From Bacillota bacterium (lineage in GTDB: Bacteria > Bacillota > Clostridia > Lachnospirales > Lachnospiraceae): a stretch of DNA of 19,163 nucleotides. The stretch covers positions 1 to 19,163 of the forward strand of contig JAEZUR010000053.1 of NCBI GenBank assembly GCA_023420935.1, read 5' to 3'. The notes beneath the pieces were generated by a model. It was given only the letters and a program-made list of their open reading frames with translations, was not told where the DNA came from and made no database searches. Of this stretch, positions 8,629-16,449 are shown one piece after another; position 1 is the stretch's first letter, and each line of letters starts with the position of its first letter. Both the position numbers and the translations under genes were made by a program.

Positions 8629-8657
8629 TTGATAATTCGGATAAAATATATTACAAT
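8629..8657 (+). promoter_or_regulatory. Sigma-A promoter of the purine permease gene
   Basis: TTGATA at 8629-8634 and TACAAT at 8652-8657 are 17 bases apart. Transcription would start near 8664, giving a leader of about 85 bases that contains the hairpin at 8675-8698. Confidence 0.75.
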
Positions 8658-8674
8658 AAGCTTGGTCAGAATGG

Positions 8675-8698
8675 AAGCAGACTTCGGTTTGCTTTTTT
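8675..8698 (+). terminator. Terminator-like hairpin in the permease leader
   Basis: AAGCAGAC (8675-8682) pairs with GTTTGCTT (8687-8694) across a TTCG loop closed by C-G, an exceptionally stable tetraloop, and a T tract runs 8693-8698. It lies about 11 bases after the predicted start of transcription and 50 bases before the permease ATG, so it would be expected to stop much of the transcription unless read through or relieved. A competing fold exists: GGTTT plus CTTT (8686-8695, one bulged G) with AAAGAAACC (8707-8715). That fold uses sequence made after the terminator. No known riboswitch motif is visible. Confidence 0.6.
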
Positions 8699-8748
8699 CA
8701 CGTTGTAAAGAAACCTGGCCTAAAATTAAATGATAAAGGAGTTTTAGC

Positions 8749-10113
8749 ATGGAAAAGTTTTTTAAACTCAAAGAGAATGGAACCAATGTATCAACTGAAG
8801 TATTAGCAGGTTTTACTACATTCTTCGCAATGGCTTACATCATTTTTGTTAATCCACAGATTCTTGGACAAACAGGAATGCCAACAGGTGCAATATTTTT
8901 AGCAACATGTATTGCAGCAGCAGTAGGTACTTTGGTAATGGGGCTTTTTGCAAATGTGCCTTATGCACAAGCACCAGGTATGGGACTTAATGCTTTCTTT
9001 ACCTTCACAGTATGTATGGGACTTAAGTTTACATGGCAACAAGCATTAGCAATGGTTTTCTTATGTGGTATCATTAACATTATTATTACTGTTACAAAGA
9101 TTCGTAAGTCAATCATCAAATCCATTCCAGAAAGCATACAGCATGCTATTGGTGGCGGTATTGGTATATTTATTGCATATATCGGTATCATTGATTCAAA
9201 ATTATTAGATTTTAGTGCAGGTGTTCCTGCTTTAGTAAAATTTAATAATTCCGCAGTTAATTTAGCATTAATTGGTATTGCAGTTATGATCGTTTTACTT
9301 GTATTAAAAGTAAAAGGAGCCATTCTTATTGGTATTATTACAACTACAATTATTGGTGTACCAATGGGAGTTGTAGACTTATCAAATATTGGTGCTACAA
9401 CTAACTTAGGAACTTCTTTTTCAGAATTAGGACAAACTTTTGGTGTTGCATTTGGTAAGGATGGTTTATTATCTTTATTTGATGATGCTGCTAAAATTCC
9501 ATTAGTTTTAATGACAATTTTTGCATTTAGTTTATCTGATACATTTGATACAATCGGAACTTTTATTGGAACTGGACGTAGAACAGGAATTTTCAGTGAA
9601 GAAGATCAGAAAGCTCTTGAGTCAGGTTCTGGATTTAAATCCAAAATGGATAAAGCATTATTTGCGGATTCAATTGCGACTTCTGTTGGTGCTGTACTTG
9701 GTACATCTAATACAACTACATATGTAGAAAGTGCTGCAGGTATTGGTGTAGGTGGACGTACTGGTTTAACAAGTGTTGTTACTGCTTGTTTATTCTTAGT
9801 AAGTATCTTATTAGCACCAGTGATTGGTATTATTCCAGCTCAGGCAACTTCACCAGCATTAATCATGGTTGGTATCATGATGCTATCTTCATTTAAGGAA
9901 ATCGTATGGAATGACTTAGATGAAGCAATTCCAGCTTTCTTTGCTGCAATTTTCATGGCATTCTGCTATAGTATTTCCTATGGTATTGCTGCTGGATTTA
10001 TTGCATATTGCATCGTTAAAGTTTGTAAAGGAAAAGCAAAAGAAATTCAACCAATCTTATGGGTTGCAACAGCGCTATTCATATTAAACTTTATTGTTAT
10101 GGCAATTATCTAA
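8749..10113 (+). CDS. NCS2-type purine permease, AzgA/PbuG subfamily
   Basis: This is a multi-pass membrane transporter, probably importing hypoxanthine, guanine or adenine by cation symport for purine salvage. Family signs are the N terminus with NVSTEVLAGFTTFFAMAYII and the segments QAPGMGLNAFF, the Asp-rich FSLSDTFDTIGTFIGTGR, and GTSNTTTYVESAAGIGVGGR, all typical of the AzgA-like branch rather than the uracil or xanthine branch. The 454 aa are mostly hydrophobic and would form about 12-14 membrane segments. AAAGGAG at 8735-8741 supports the ATG. The gene is a single unit between its own promoter and a strong terminator, with a possible attenuator in its leader. The exact base transported cannot be decided from the sequence. 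Confidence 0.92.
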   Translation: MEKFFKLKENGTNVSTEVLAGFTTFFAMAYIIFVNPQILGQTGMPTGAIFLATCIAAAVGTLVMGLFANVPYAQAPGMGLNAFFTFTVCMGLKFTWQQALAMVFLCGIINIIITVTKIRKSIIKSIPESIQHAIGGGIGIFIAYIGIIDSKLLDFSAGVPALVKFNNSAVNLALIGIAVMIVLLVLKVKGAILIGIITTTIIGVPMGVVDLSNIGATTNLGTSFSELGQTFGVAFGKDGLLSLFDDAAKIPLVLMTIFAFSLSDTFDTIGTFIGTGRRTGIFSEEDQKALESGSGFKSKMDKALFADSIATSVGAVLGTSNTTTYVESAAGIGVGGRTGLTSVVTACLFLVSILLAPVIGIIPAQATSPALIMVGIMMLSSFKEIVWNDLDEAIPAFFAAIFMAFCYSISYGIAAGFIAYCIVKVCKGKAKEIQPILWVATALFILNFIVMAII

Positions 10114-10138
10114 ATTTTAAAACAATATATAAAAATCT

Positions 10139-10175
10139 AAAACCAATCGGTACAAATGTGTACCGGTTGGTTTTT
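10139..10175 (+). terminator. Rho-independent terminator after the purine permease
   Basis: AACCAATCGGTAC (10141-10153) pairs with GTACCGGTTGGTT (10160-10172), 13 bp with one wobble, extended by two A-T pairs. The loop is 6 bases and the T tract is at 10171-10175. Confidence 0.93.
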
Positions 10176-10217
10176 CATATAATTGGAGAAAATATGAATG
10201 AAATAAATGCAAATAAA

Positions 10218-10254
10218 AAAGATCTGTAAACCAATGACTGGTTTGCAGATCTTT
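10218..10254 (-). terminator. Terminator of argG, probably bidirectional
   Basis: AAAGATCTGTAAACCA (10218-10233) pairs with TGGTTTGCAGATCTTT (10239-10254), 16 bp with one wobble and a 5-base loop. Read on the - strand, the arm is followed by a T-rich tract (the complement of 10211-10220), placing it about 20 bases after the argG stop. On the + strand TTTTATT follows, so it also backs up the permease terminator. Confidence 0.9.
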
Positions 10255-10273
10255 TATTAATAAAGGTAATGTT

Positions 10274-11491
10274 TTATTTGTTTAACTCAGCCATTTTCAT
10301 AGCACGAACTTTTAATGGAAGACCAAATAAGTTGATGAAACCTTCCGCATCATGGTGATCATATAATTCACCAGTTGTAAAGCTAGCAAGACTTTCGCTA
10401 TATAGAGAATATGGAGAAGTAGATCCAGCTTTGATAATATTTCCTTTGTAAAGTTTGAATTTCACTTCACCAGTTACATATTGCTGAGTGGATTCAATAA
10501 ATGCTTGAACTGCTTCGCGAAGAGGTGTAAACCATTTTCCTTCGTATACTATATCCGCAAATTTATTACCCATTTCTTTCTTAACAGTATAAGTTGCACG
10601 ATCTAGAATTAATTCTTCAAGTTGCTGATGTGCTTCCATAAGGATTGTTCCACCCGGCGTTTCATATACACCACGAGACTTCATTCCAACTACACGGTTT
10701 TCAACGATATCAACGATACCAATACCATGTTTTCCACCAAGATCATTTAATTTAGTGATGATGTTTGCAACAGACATTTTCTCACCATTTACGCTGGTAG
10801 GAATTCCTTTTTCGAATGTCATAGTAACATATTCACCTTCATTTGGAGCTTTTTCTGGTGAAACACCTAATACTAACAGGTGATCATAGTTTGGTTCACT
10901 TGCAGGATCTTCTAATTCAAGTCCTTCGTGACTAATGTGCCATAAGTTTCTATCACGACTGTAGCTATTGTTTGCAGAGAATGGAAGGTCAATTCCATGC
11001 TGTTTACAATATTCAATTTCATCTTCACGGGATTGCATGTTCCAGGTTTCTTTACATCTCCAAGGAGCGATTATTTTAAGATCTGGTGCAAGTGCTTTGA
11101 TTCCTAATTCAAAACGAACTTGATCATTTCCTTTTCCAGTAGCACCGTGACAGATTGCAACAGCACCTTCTTTACGAGCAATTTCAACCAATCTCTTAGC
11201 AATAACTGGTCTAGCCATAGAAGTTCCCAATAAATATTTGTTCTCGTAGATTGCATTTGCTTGTACACATGGTACAACATATTCATCGCAGAATTCATCT
11301 ACAACATCTTCAATGTATAGTTTCGTTGCTCCTGATAATTTTGCTCTTTCTTCAAGTCCATCAAGTTCGTTTCCTTGACCAACATCGATACAAACGCAAA
11401 CTACTTCATAATCATAGTTTTCTTTTAACCAAGGAATAATAGCTGTTGTGTCAAGTCCGCCGGAATAGGCAAGAATTACTTTTTCTTTCAT
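10274..11491 (-). CDS. argG: Argininosuccinate synthase
   Basis: ArgG joins citrulline and aspartate with ATP to form argininosuccinate, the next-to-last step of arginine synthesis, in the cytoplasm. The 405 aa have the family length. The N-type ATP pyrophosphatase loop AYSGGLDTT lies at residues 8-16, and the family segments GATGKGNDQVRFE and SYSRDRNLWHISHEGLELED follow. A GGAGGT site at 11500-11505 on the complementary strand lies 8 bases before the ATG. The gene diverges from argC, with its own promoter, and ends in a terminator at 10218-10254. argH, often beside argG, is not in the window; the sequence downstream of argG belongs to the convergent permease unit. Confidence 0.97.
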   Translation of the reverse strand: MKEKVILAYSGGLDTTAIIPWLKENYDYEVVCVCIDVGQGNELDGLEERAKLSGATKLYIEDVVDEFCDEYVVPCVQANAIYENKYLLGTSMARPVIAKRLVEIARKEGAVAICHGATGKGNDQVRFELGIKALAPDLKIIAPWRCKETWNMQSREDEIEYCKQHGIDLPFSANNSYSRDRNLWHISHEGLELEDPASEPNYDHLLVLGVSPEKAPNEGEYVTMTFEKGIPTSVNGEKMSVANIITKLNDLGGKHGIGIVDIVENRVVGMKSRGVYETPGGTILMEAHQQLEELILDRATYTVKKEMGNKFADIVYEGKWFTPLREAVQAFIESTQQYVTGEVKFKLYKGNIIKAGSTSPYSLYSESLASFTTGELYDHHDAEGFINLFGLPLKVRAMKMAELNK

Positions 11492-11544
11492 ATTAAGATA
11501 CCTCCAAATAATTTTTGATCAATGCTATCTTGTGTTATGCATTA

Positions 11545-11583
11545 CTTGATTATAAATATACAACACAAACGAATAATATGCAA
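11545..11583 (-). promoter_or_regulatory. argG promoter with possible ArgR boxes
   Basis: On the - strand TTGCAT (11578-11583) and TATATT (11555-11560) are 17 bases apart. Two imperfect palindromes overlie them: TGCATATTATTCG (11570-11582) on the -35 and TGTATATTTATAAT (11549-11562) on the -10, centres about 20.5 bases apart. Both resemble ARG boxes (TGnAT, about 4 bases, ATnCA) without matching fully. Promoter confidence is high; the operator reading is inferred. Confidence 0.7.
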
Positions 11584-11666
11584 GAATAAAATGAAATAAA
11601 TTTTAAAGAAATTATTTAGATTCTTATAAATAAAGAAAAAAGTGAAAAAATATTTAAAATTTGATA

Positions 11667-11705
11667 TTGCATAAAATACAACCGTGATGTATAATTATGA
11701 AAAAG
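11667..11705 (+). promoter_or_regulatory. argCJBD promoter with possible ArgR boxes
   Basis: TTGCAT (11667-11672) and a consensus TATAAT (11690-11695) are 17 bases apart. TGCATAAAATACA (11668-11680) overlies the -35 and TGTATAATTATGAA (11688-11701) overlies the -10, centres about 20.5 bases apart. That is close to the roughly 21-base spacing of paired ARG boxes in known ArgR operators. The 39 bp match the argG promoter core at 27 positions in the same orientation relative to each gene. Confidence 0.72.
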
Positions 11706-11721
11706 TTAAGGAGTGATTCAT

Positions 11722-12762
11722 ATGATTAAGGTTGGTATTATTGGTTCTACAGGATATGCAGGGCAAGAATTGGTTCGTATATTACTACAACATAAAAACG
11801 TTGAGATAAAATGGTATGGTTCAAAAAGTTATATTGATAAGAAGTATTACCAAGTATTTCAAAATATGTTTCAGCTAGTGGAAGATACTTGTTTGGATGA
11901 TAATATGGAAGAATTGGCAAACCAAGTTGATGTCATATTTACAGCTACACCACAAGGCTTGTGTGCTTCTCTTGTGAAGGAAGAGGTATTATCAAAAGTA
12001 AAGATTATCGATCTAAGTGCAGATTTCCGAATTAAAGATGTTAAGAAATATGAAGAATGGTATGGAATTGAACATCCAAGTAAAGAATTTATTCATGAAG
12101 CAGTATATGGACTTTGCGAGTTAAACCGTGAAGAGGTGAAATCAGCTAGATTAATCGCTAATCCAGGATGCTATCCTACTTGTTCTACTCTTGCGATTTA
12201 TCCATTAGCAAAAGAAGGTTTGATTGACATGAGCACTGTAATTATTGATGCCAAATCAGGCACTTCTGGAGCAGGAAGAGGAGCTAAAGTTGATAATCTT
12301 TATTGTGAAGTAAACGAGAACATTAAGGCATATGGAGTAACTACACACAGACACACTCCTGAGATAGAAGATCAGTTATCTTATGCTAGTGGGGAAGAGG
12401 TTATGATTAATTTTACACCTCATCTTGTACCTATGAATCGTGGAATATTAGTCACTGCTTATGCAAGCTTGAAAAAATCAATAACTTACGAAGAAGTGAA
12501 AGCAGTATACGATAAATACTATAATAAGGAATATTTTGTTCGTGTCTTAGATAAAGACGTTCCACCAGAAACTAGATGGGTGGAAGGTAGTAATTTTGTA
12601 GATGTTAACTTTAAAATTGATTCTAGAACTAATCGCATCATTATGATGGGGGCTATGGATAATTTGGTAAAAGGAGCAGCTGGTCAAGCGATTCAGAATA
12701 TGAATATTATGTTTGGATTACCAGAGAACGAAGGGCTTCAACTAGTTCCTATGTTTCCGTAA
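11722..12762 (+). CDS. argC: N-acetyl-gamma-glutamyl-phosphate reductase
   Basis: ArgC reduces N-acetylglutamyl-phosphate to the semialdehyde with NADPH, the third step towards ornithine. The protein starts with the nucleotide-binding signature VGIIGSTGYAGQEL. The active-site cysteine is C150 in NPGCYPT, and the later HRHTPEIEDQL and PHLVPMNRG segments are family hallmarks. The length is 346 aa from ATG 11722. An in-frame GTG at 11713 is rejected because it lies at the end of the ribosome binding site AAGGAG (11708-11713), which is ideally spaced for 11722. It is the first gene of argCJBD and is followed by a 168-base gap with a large inverted repeat before argJ. Confidence 0.97.
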   Translation: MIKVGIIGSTGYAGQELVRILLQHKNVEIKWYGSKSYIDKKYYQVFQNMFQLVEDTCLDDNMEELANQVDVIFTATPQGLCASLVKEEVLSKVKIIDLSADFRIKDVKKYEEWYGIEHPSKEFIHEAVYGLCELNREEVKSARLIANPGCYPTCSTLAIYPLAKEGLIDMSTVIIDAKSGTSGAGRGAKVDNLYCEVNENIKAYGVTTHRHTPEIEDQLSYASGEEVMINFTPHLVPMNRGILVTAYASLKKSITYEEVKAVYDKYYNKEYFVRVLDKDVPPETRWVEGSNFVDVNFKIDSRTNRIIMMGAMDNLVKGAAGQAIQNMNIMFGLPENEGLQLVPMFP

Positions 12763-12771
12763 AAATGTTCA

Positions 12772-12896
12772 TGCGAAACAGTTAAGATATCGAATTACAA
12801 TCCATCTGATATCATTCCGCGCTTCAACGCTTCGCTTAACTTCCTCTATGGAATGATATCAGATAGATTGTAATAAGGTGGGTTATGAGTTTCGCA
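12772..12896. repeat. Large nested inverted repeat between argC and argJ
   Basis: A 25-base arm (12794-12818, beginning ATTACAATCCATCTG) pairs with 12850-12874 with one mismatch, across a 31-base loop. An outer perfect 8-base pair, TGCGAAAC (12772-12779) and GTTTCGCA (12889-12896), flanks it symmetrically with 14 unpaired bases on each side. The loop carries CTTAAC (12835-12840) and TTCGC (12831-12835), complementary to GTTAAG (12781-12786) and GCGAA (12773-12777) in the left flank, so alternative folds exist. No T tract follows, so it is not a normal terminator. It may be a mobile intergenic element (MITE- or REP-like) or an RNA processing or stability element within the operon mRNA. Confidence 0.75.
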
Positions 12897-12930
12897 GCTG
12901 TAAATATTAGCTTAGTAGGGAGGAAAAAGG

Positions 12931-14154
12931 ATGAATATAATACAAGGCGGTGTTACCGCAGCAAAAGGATATAAGGCAGCTGGTGTTGCTGCTGGTGTGA
13001 AGAAACAAGGTAGAAAAGATATGGCTCTAGTAGTGAGTCAGGTGCCAGCCAAGATAGCTGGTGTTTTTACTACAAATGTAGTAAAGGCAGCACCAGTAAA
13101 ATGGGATATGGATATTGTTAAGAATCAAGAAACAGCACAAGCTATTATCTTAAATGCTGGGTATGCCAATGCATGTACTGGGAAAGATGGAGATCTAGCC
13201 AATGAAGCTATGGCAGCTGCAGCGGCAACCGCGCTAGAAATTGATACAAAAGCTGTTTTAACAGCATCCACAGGAGTTATCGGGGTGCAACTTCCAGTAG
13301 AAGTTGTTACCAAAGGAGCTGTGATGCTAGTGAATAACCTTTCCGATACAATGGAAGCAGGTACATTGGCAGCAGAGTCTATTATGACAACAGATACGTA
13401 TAAAAAAGAATATGCGGTTTCATTTTTGGTAGATGGAGTTACGGTAACCATCGGTGGTATGACCAAAGGCTCTGGTATGATTCATCCAAATATGGCGACC
13501 ATGCTATGTACCTTAACAACAGATGTTGCTATTTCAAAAGAATTATTACAGGAAGCATTAAGTGCAGATGTAAAGAAAACCTTTAACATGATCTCGGTGG
13601 ATCGTGATACATCTACAAACGATTCCTATGTTATTTTTGCCAATGGTCTAGCAGGAAATAAAGAAATTACAGAGAAAAATGCTGCATATGATCAGTTTGT
13701 GGAAGCGCTTAATTTAGTCAGTACCGAACTTTCTAAAAAAATGGCTGCAGATGGTGAAGGAGCAACGAAGTTATTTGAGGTAAAAGTAATCAATGCATCC
13801 AGTGAAGAACAAGCAAGAGTGTTAAGCAAGTCTGTTATTTCTTCCAATCTTGTTAAAACTGCAGTCTTTGGTAGTGATGCCAATTGGGGAAGAATTTTCT
13901 GTGCCATGGGGTATGCCGGTGTTGATTTTGATCCAGATATTGTAGATTTCTATATTGAAAGCAAGGACGGAAAATTAAAATTAGCTGAAAATGGTATGAC
14001 GACGGATTTTAGTGAAGAACTTGCTACTAAAATATTATCTGGTGAAATAGTTACAGCAACAGCAGATATGAAAGCTGGTGAAGCACAAGCAACTGCTTGG
14101 GGATGCGATTTAACTTATGATTATGTCAAGATAAACGGGGATTATCGTTCATAA
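12931..14154 (+). CDS. argJ: Bifunctional ornithine acetyltransferase / N-acetylglutamate synthase
   Basis: ArgJ moves the acetyl group from N-acetylornithine to glutamate, giving ornithine and N-acetylglutamate, and so makes the pathway cyclic; many ArgJ enzymes can also use acetyl-CoA. The 407-aa precursor cuts itself in two before the nucleophilic threonine, seen here as T190 in HPNMATMLCTL, after the conserved GGMTKGSGMI. GGGAGG at 12918-12923 supports the ATG. It follows argC after 168 bases that contain the large inverted repeat and precedes argB by 61 bases with no terminator. Whether this copy is mono- or bifunctional cannot be told from the sequence. Confidence 0.96.
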   Translation: MNIIQGGVTAAKGYKAAGVAAGVKKQGRKDMALVVSQVPAKIAGVFTTNVVKAAPVKWDMDIVKNQETAQAIILNAGYANACTGKDGDLANEAMAAAAATALEIDTKAVLTASTGVIGVQLPVEVVTKGAVMLVNNLSDTMEAGTLAAESIMTTDTYKKEYAVSFLVDGVTVTIGGMTKGSGMIHPNMATMLCTLTTDVAISKELLQEALSADVKKTFNMISVDRDTSTNDSYVIFANGLAGNKEITEKNAAYDQFVEALNLVSTELSKKMAADGEGATKLFEVKVINASSEEQARVLSKSVISSNLVKTAVFGSDANWGRIFCAMGYAGVDFDPDIVDFYIESKDGKLKLAENGMTTDFSEELATKILSGEIVTATADMKAGEAQATAWGCDLTYDYVKINGDYRS

Positions 14155-14215
14155 AAAGTAACGTCATAAGAGATATCAGCATAAGAATTGTCATTGAAAA
14201 GGAAGGAATAATAAC

Positions 14216-15127
14216 ATGGATAACCAAGAGATGGATCAAGTTTTAATTAAAGCACAGACACTAATCGAGGCATTACCTTATATACGTGATTTTAATAATA
14301 AAAAAGTAGTAGTAAAATATGGCGGTAGTGCCATGCTAGATAAAAATTTAGAAGAAAGTGTTATAAAAGATGTTGCTCTATTAAAGCTAGTTGGAATGAA
14401 GCCAATCATTGTTCATGGAGGCGGAAAAGAAATTAGTAAATGGATTAATAAGGTGGGAAAAGAAACCAAATTCGTGGAAGGGCTTCGTGTCACAGATGAA
14501 GAGACCATGGAGATTGCAGAAATGGTGTTAAATAAGGTAAATAAGAATTTGGTACAAATGATTCAACAACTTGGTGTTAAAGCAGTTGGTATTAGTGGAA
14601 AAGATGGTGGTACCCTAAAAGTTGAGAAGAAATATGCCAACGGTCAAGATATAGGATTCGTTGGAAATGTAACAGAAGTGGATTCCAATCTTATTGATAC
14701 TTTGCTAGATAATGATTTTATACCTGTTATTGCACCGATTGGTTTAGGCGAGGATTATCAATCCTATAATATTAATGCAGATGATGCAGCATGTGCAGTA
14801 GCAACGGCAATTCAAGCAGAGAAGTTAGCATTCCTAACAGATATAGAAGGAGTTTGTACGAACCCAGAAGATAAGAGTACCCTAATTTCTGTATTAACAC
14901 TAAAAAAAGCAGAAGAATTAATTGGAGATGGTTTTATTGGTGGCGGAATGCTTCCTAAGATCAAAAATTGTATCGATGCAGTGAATAGTGGTGTAAGTAG
15001 AGTTCATATTTTAGATGGAAGAAGAGACCATTGTTTGTTATTAGAATTCTTTACAAAGAGAGGTATTGGAACTGCAATTATTGATGATGAGAAGAGATTA
15101 TACGATCATGAAAACGAGGTATCATAA
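14216..15127 (+). CDS. argB: Acetylglutamate kinase
   Basis: ArgB phosphorylates N-acetylglutamate with ATP, the second step and often the point of arginine feedback control. The 303 aa show the amino-acid kinase fold motifs KYGGSAM (34-40), VHGGGKEI (67-73), EGLRVTDEETMEI and NINADDAACAVA. An N-terminal extension of about 25 residues before the first strand resembles the extra helix found in hexameric, arginine-inhibited enzymes; regulation of that type is an inference. GGAAGGAA at 14201-14208 supports the ATG. argD begins 20 bases after the stop. Confidence 0.97.
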   Translation: MDNQEMDQVLIKAQTLIEALPYIRDFNNKKVVVKYGGSAMLDKNLEESVIKDVALLKLVGMKPIIVHGGGKEISKWINKVGKETKFVEGLRVTDEETMEIAEMVLNKVNKNLVQMIQQLGVKAVGISGKDGGTLKVEKKYANGQDIGFVGNVTEVDSNLIDTLLDNDFIPVIAPIGLGEDYQSYNINADDAACAVATAIQAEKLAFLTDIEGVCTNPEDKSTLISVLTLKKAEELIGDGFIGGGMLPKIKNCIDAVNSGVSRVHILDGRRDHCLLLEFFTKRGIGTAIIDDEKRLYDHENEVS

Positions 15128-15147
15128 TCAGGAAAGGGGATGTTGTC

Positions 15148-16323
15148 ATGAAAGATTATATTGCACAAGCAGAGCAGGTATTGATGCCAGTCTATAGTAG
15201 GTATCAAATAGTATTAGATAAAGGTGATGGCGTAAATCTATATGACATCAATGGAAAAAAATATTTGGATTTTGCAGCTGGAATCGCTGTATTTGCGTTA
15301 GGTTATGGTAATCACGATTATAATGATGCTCTTAAAAATCAAATAGATAAATTACTTCATACATCCAATCTATTTTATAATGTTCCTTTAATTGAAGCAT
15401 CCAAAAAGTTAGCTGATGCATCTGGTATGGATCGAGTTTTTTTTACAAATAGTGGTACTGAGGCGATTGAAGGTGCAATTAAGTTAGCGAGAAAATACGC
15501 TTATAATAAAAATCCTGAGATAGTAAGTGAGATCATATCCATGAAGCACTCATTTCATGGAAGAAGTACTGGAGCACTTGCAGTTACAGGTAATCCCAAG
15601 TATCAAGAAGCATTTCGTCCATTGATCGATGGCGTAAAATTTGCAGAATACAATAATCTGGAAAGTGTAAAAGAACTTGTTTCTGATCAGACTTGTGCAA
15701 TTATTTTAGAACCAGTACAAGGAGAAGGTGGTATTTATCCTGCTACAAAAGAATTTTTAGAAGGTGTTCGAAAGATATGTGATGAAAAGGATATTCTCCT
15801 TATCTTTGATGAAATTCAATGTGGCATGGGGCGTACTGGAACCATGTTTGCATATGAAGACTATCAGGTAAAACCGGATATTATAACCAGTGCAAAAGCT
15901 TTGGGTTGTGGTGTTCCAGTTGGTGCGTTTGCAGCAACTGAAAAGGCAGCTAGTGCATTTGCACCGGGTGATCATGGAACAACATATGGTGGGAATCCAT
16001 TTGTAACAGCTGCAGTCAATGTTGTGTTTGATTTATTTGAATCCTTGAATATCTTGGAACATGTGAAAGAAGTTTCAGCTTATTTAGAAGAGAAATTAGA
16101 TGGATTGGTAAAGAAATACGATTTTCTGGTGGAGCGACGTGGAAAAGGACTGATGCAGGGAGTGGAACTTTGTCAGCCAGTTTCCCCTATTATTCAAAAA
16201 GCCTTGGACAAAGGCTTAATTATCATTTCTGCTGGTTCTAATATCATTCGTTTTGTACCACCTTTAATTATTACCAAGGAAAATGTAGATGAAATGATTG
16301 GTATTTTAGAAGAATGTTTCTAA
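15148..16323 (+). CDS. argD: Acetylornithine aminotransferase
   Basis: ArgD is a class III PLP-dependent aminotransferase that converts N-acetylglutamate semialdehyde and glutamate to N-acetylornithine and 2-oxoglutarate. The 391 aa include the FTNSGTEAIEGAIKLAR segment, the HSFHGRS motif, the PLP-contacting FDEIQCGMGRTG, and the Schiff-base lysine K250 in SAKALGCGVPVGAF. Length is normal. GGAAAGGGGA at 15131-15140 supports the ATG. It is the last gene of argCJBD and ends before a terminator at 16370-16406. argF, which often follows argD in related operons, is absent here. Confidence 0.96.
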   Translation: MKDYIAQAEQVLMPVYSRYQIVLDKGDGVNLYDINGKKYLDFAAGIAVFALGYGNHDYNDALKNQIDKLLHTSNLFYNVPLIEASKKLADASGMDRVFFTNSGTEAIEGAIKLARKYAYNKNPEIVSEIISMKHSFHGRSTGALAVTGNPKYQEAFRPLIDGVKFAEYNNLESVKELVSDQTCAIILEPVQGEGGIYPATKEFLEGVRKICDEKDILLIFDEIQCGMGRTGTMFAYEDYQVKPDIITSAKALGCGVPVGAFAATEKAASAFAPGDHGTTYGGNPFVTAAVNVVFDLFESLNILEHVKEVSAYLEEKLDGLVKKYDFLVERRGKGLMQGVELCQPVSPIIQKALDKGLIIISAGSNIIRFVPPLIITKENVDEMIGILEECF

Positions 16324-16369
16324 ATATTTAGATATGTTAGAATACTTTCTATTTTATATGTTAAAAATA

Positions 16370-16406
16370 AAAAGACTAGATGCTTTGAGCAGATAGTCTT
16401 TTATTA
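16370..16406 (+). terminator. Rho-independent terminator of argCJBD
   Basis: AAAAGACTA (16370-16378) pairs with TAGTCTTTT (16394-16402); inside, TGCT (16381-16384) pairs with AGCA (16388-16391), separated by opposed GA/GA dinucleotides that can form sheared G-A pairs. The 3' side runs on as TTTTATTAT. An A-rich upstream side may let it also work in reverse. Confidence 0.85.
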
Positions 16407-16449
16407 TAACTAGTTTTGGAAAAGGCGAAGGAATCTGGAGGTATAAAAT

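Noticed and set aside
8664..8682. GGTCAG...GGAAGCAG resembles the conserved core of SRP 4.5S RNA
   Set aside because: The tetraloop stem between the two motif halves and the long flanking helices are missing; the similarity is short and lies in the permease leader.
8545..8748. Guanine/adenine riboswitch before the purine permease
   Set aside because: I could not find the conserved junction and loop sequences, and only about 11 bases precede the terminator hairpin after the predicted start of transcription.
8961..9323. 120-codon - strand frame inside the purine permease
   Set aside because: Antisense shadow of a clear membrane transporter gene; no ribosome binding site or recognisable protein.
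11492..11721. T-box leader before argG or argC
   Set aside because: No T-box sequence or specifier stem is seen, and the predicted leaders from both promoters are too short.
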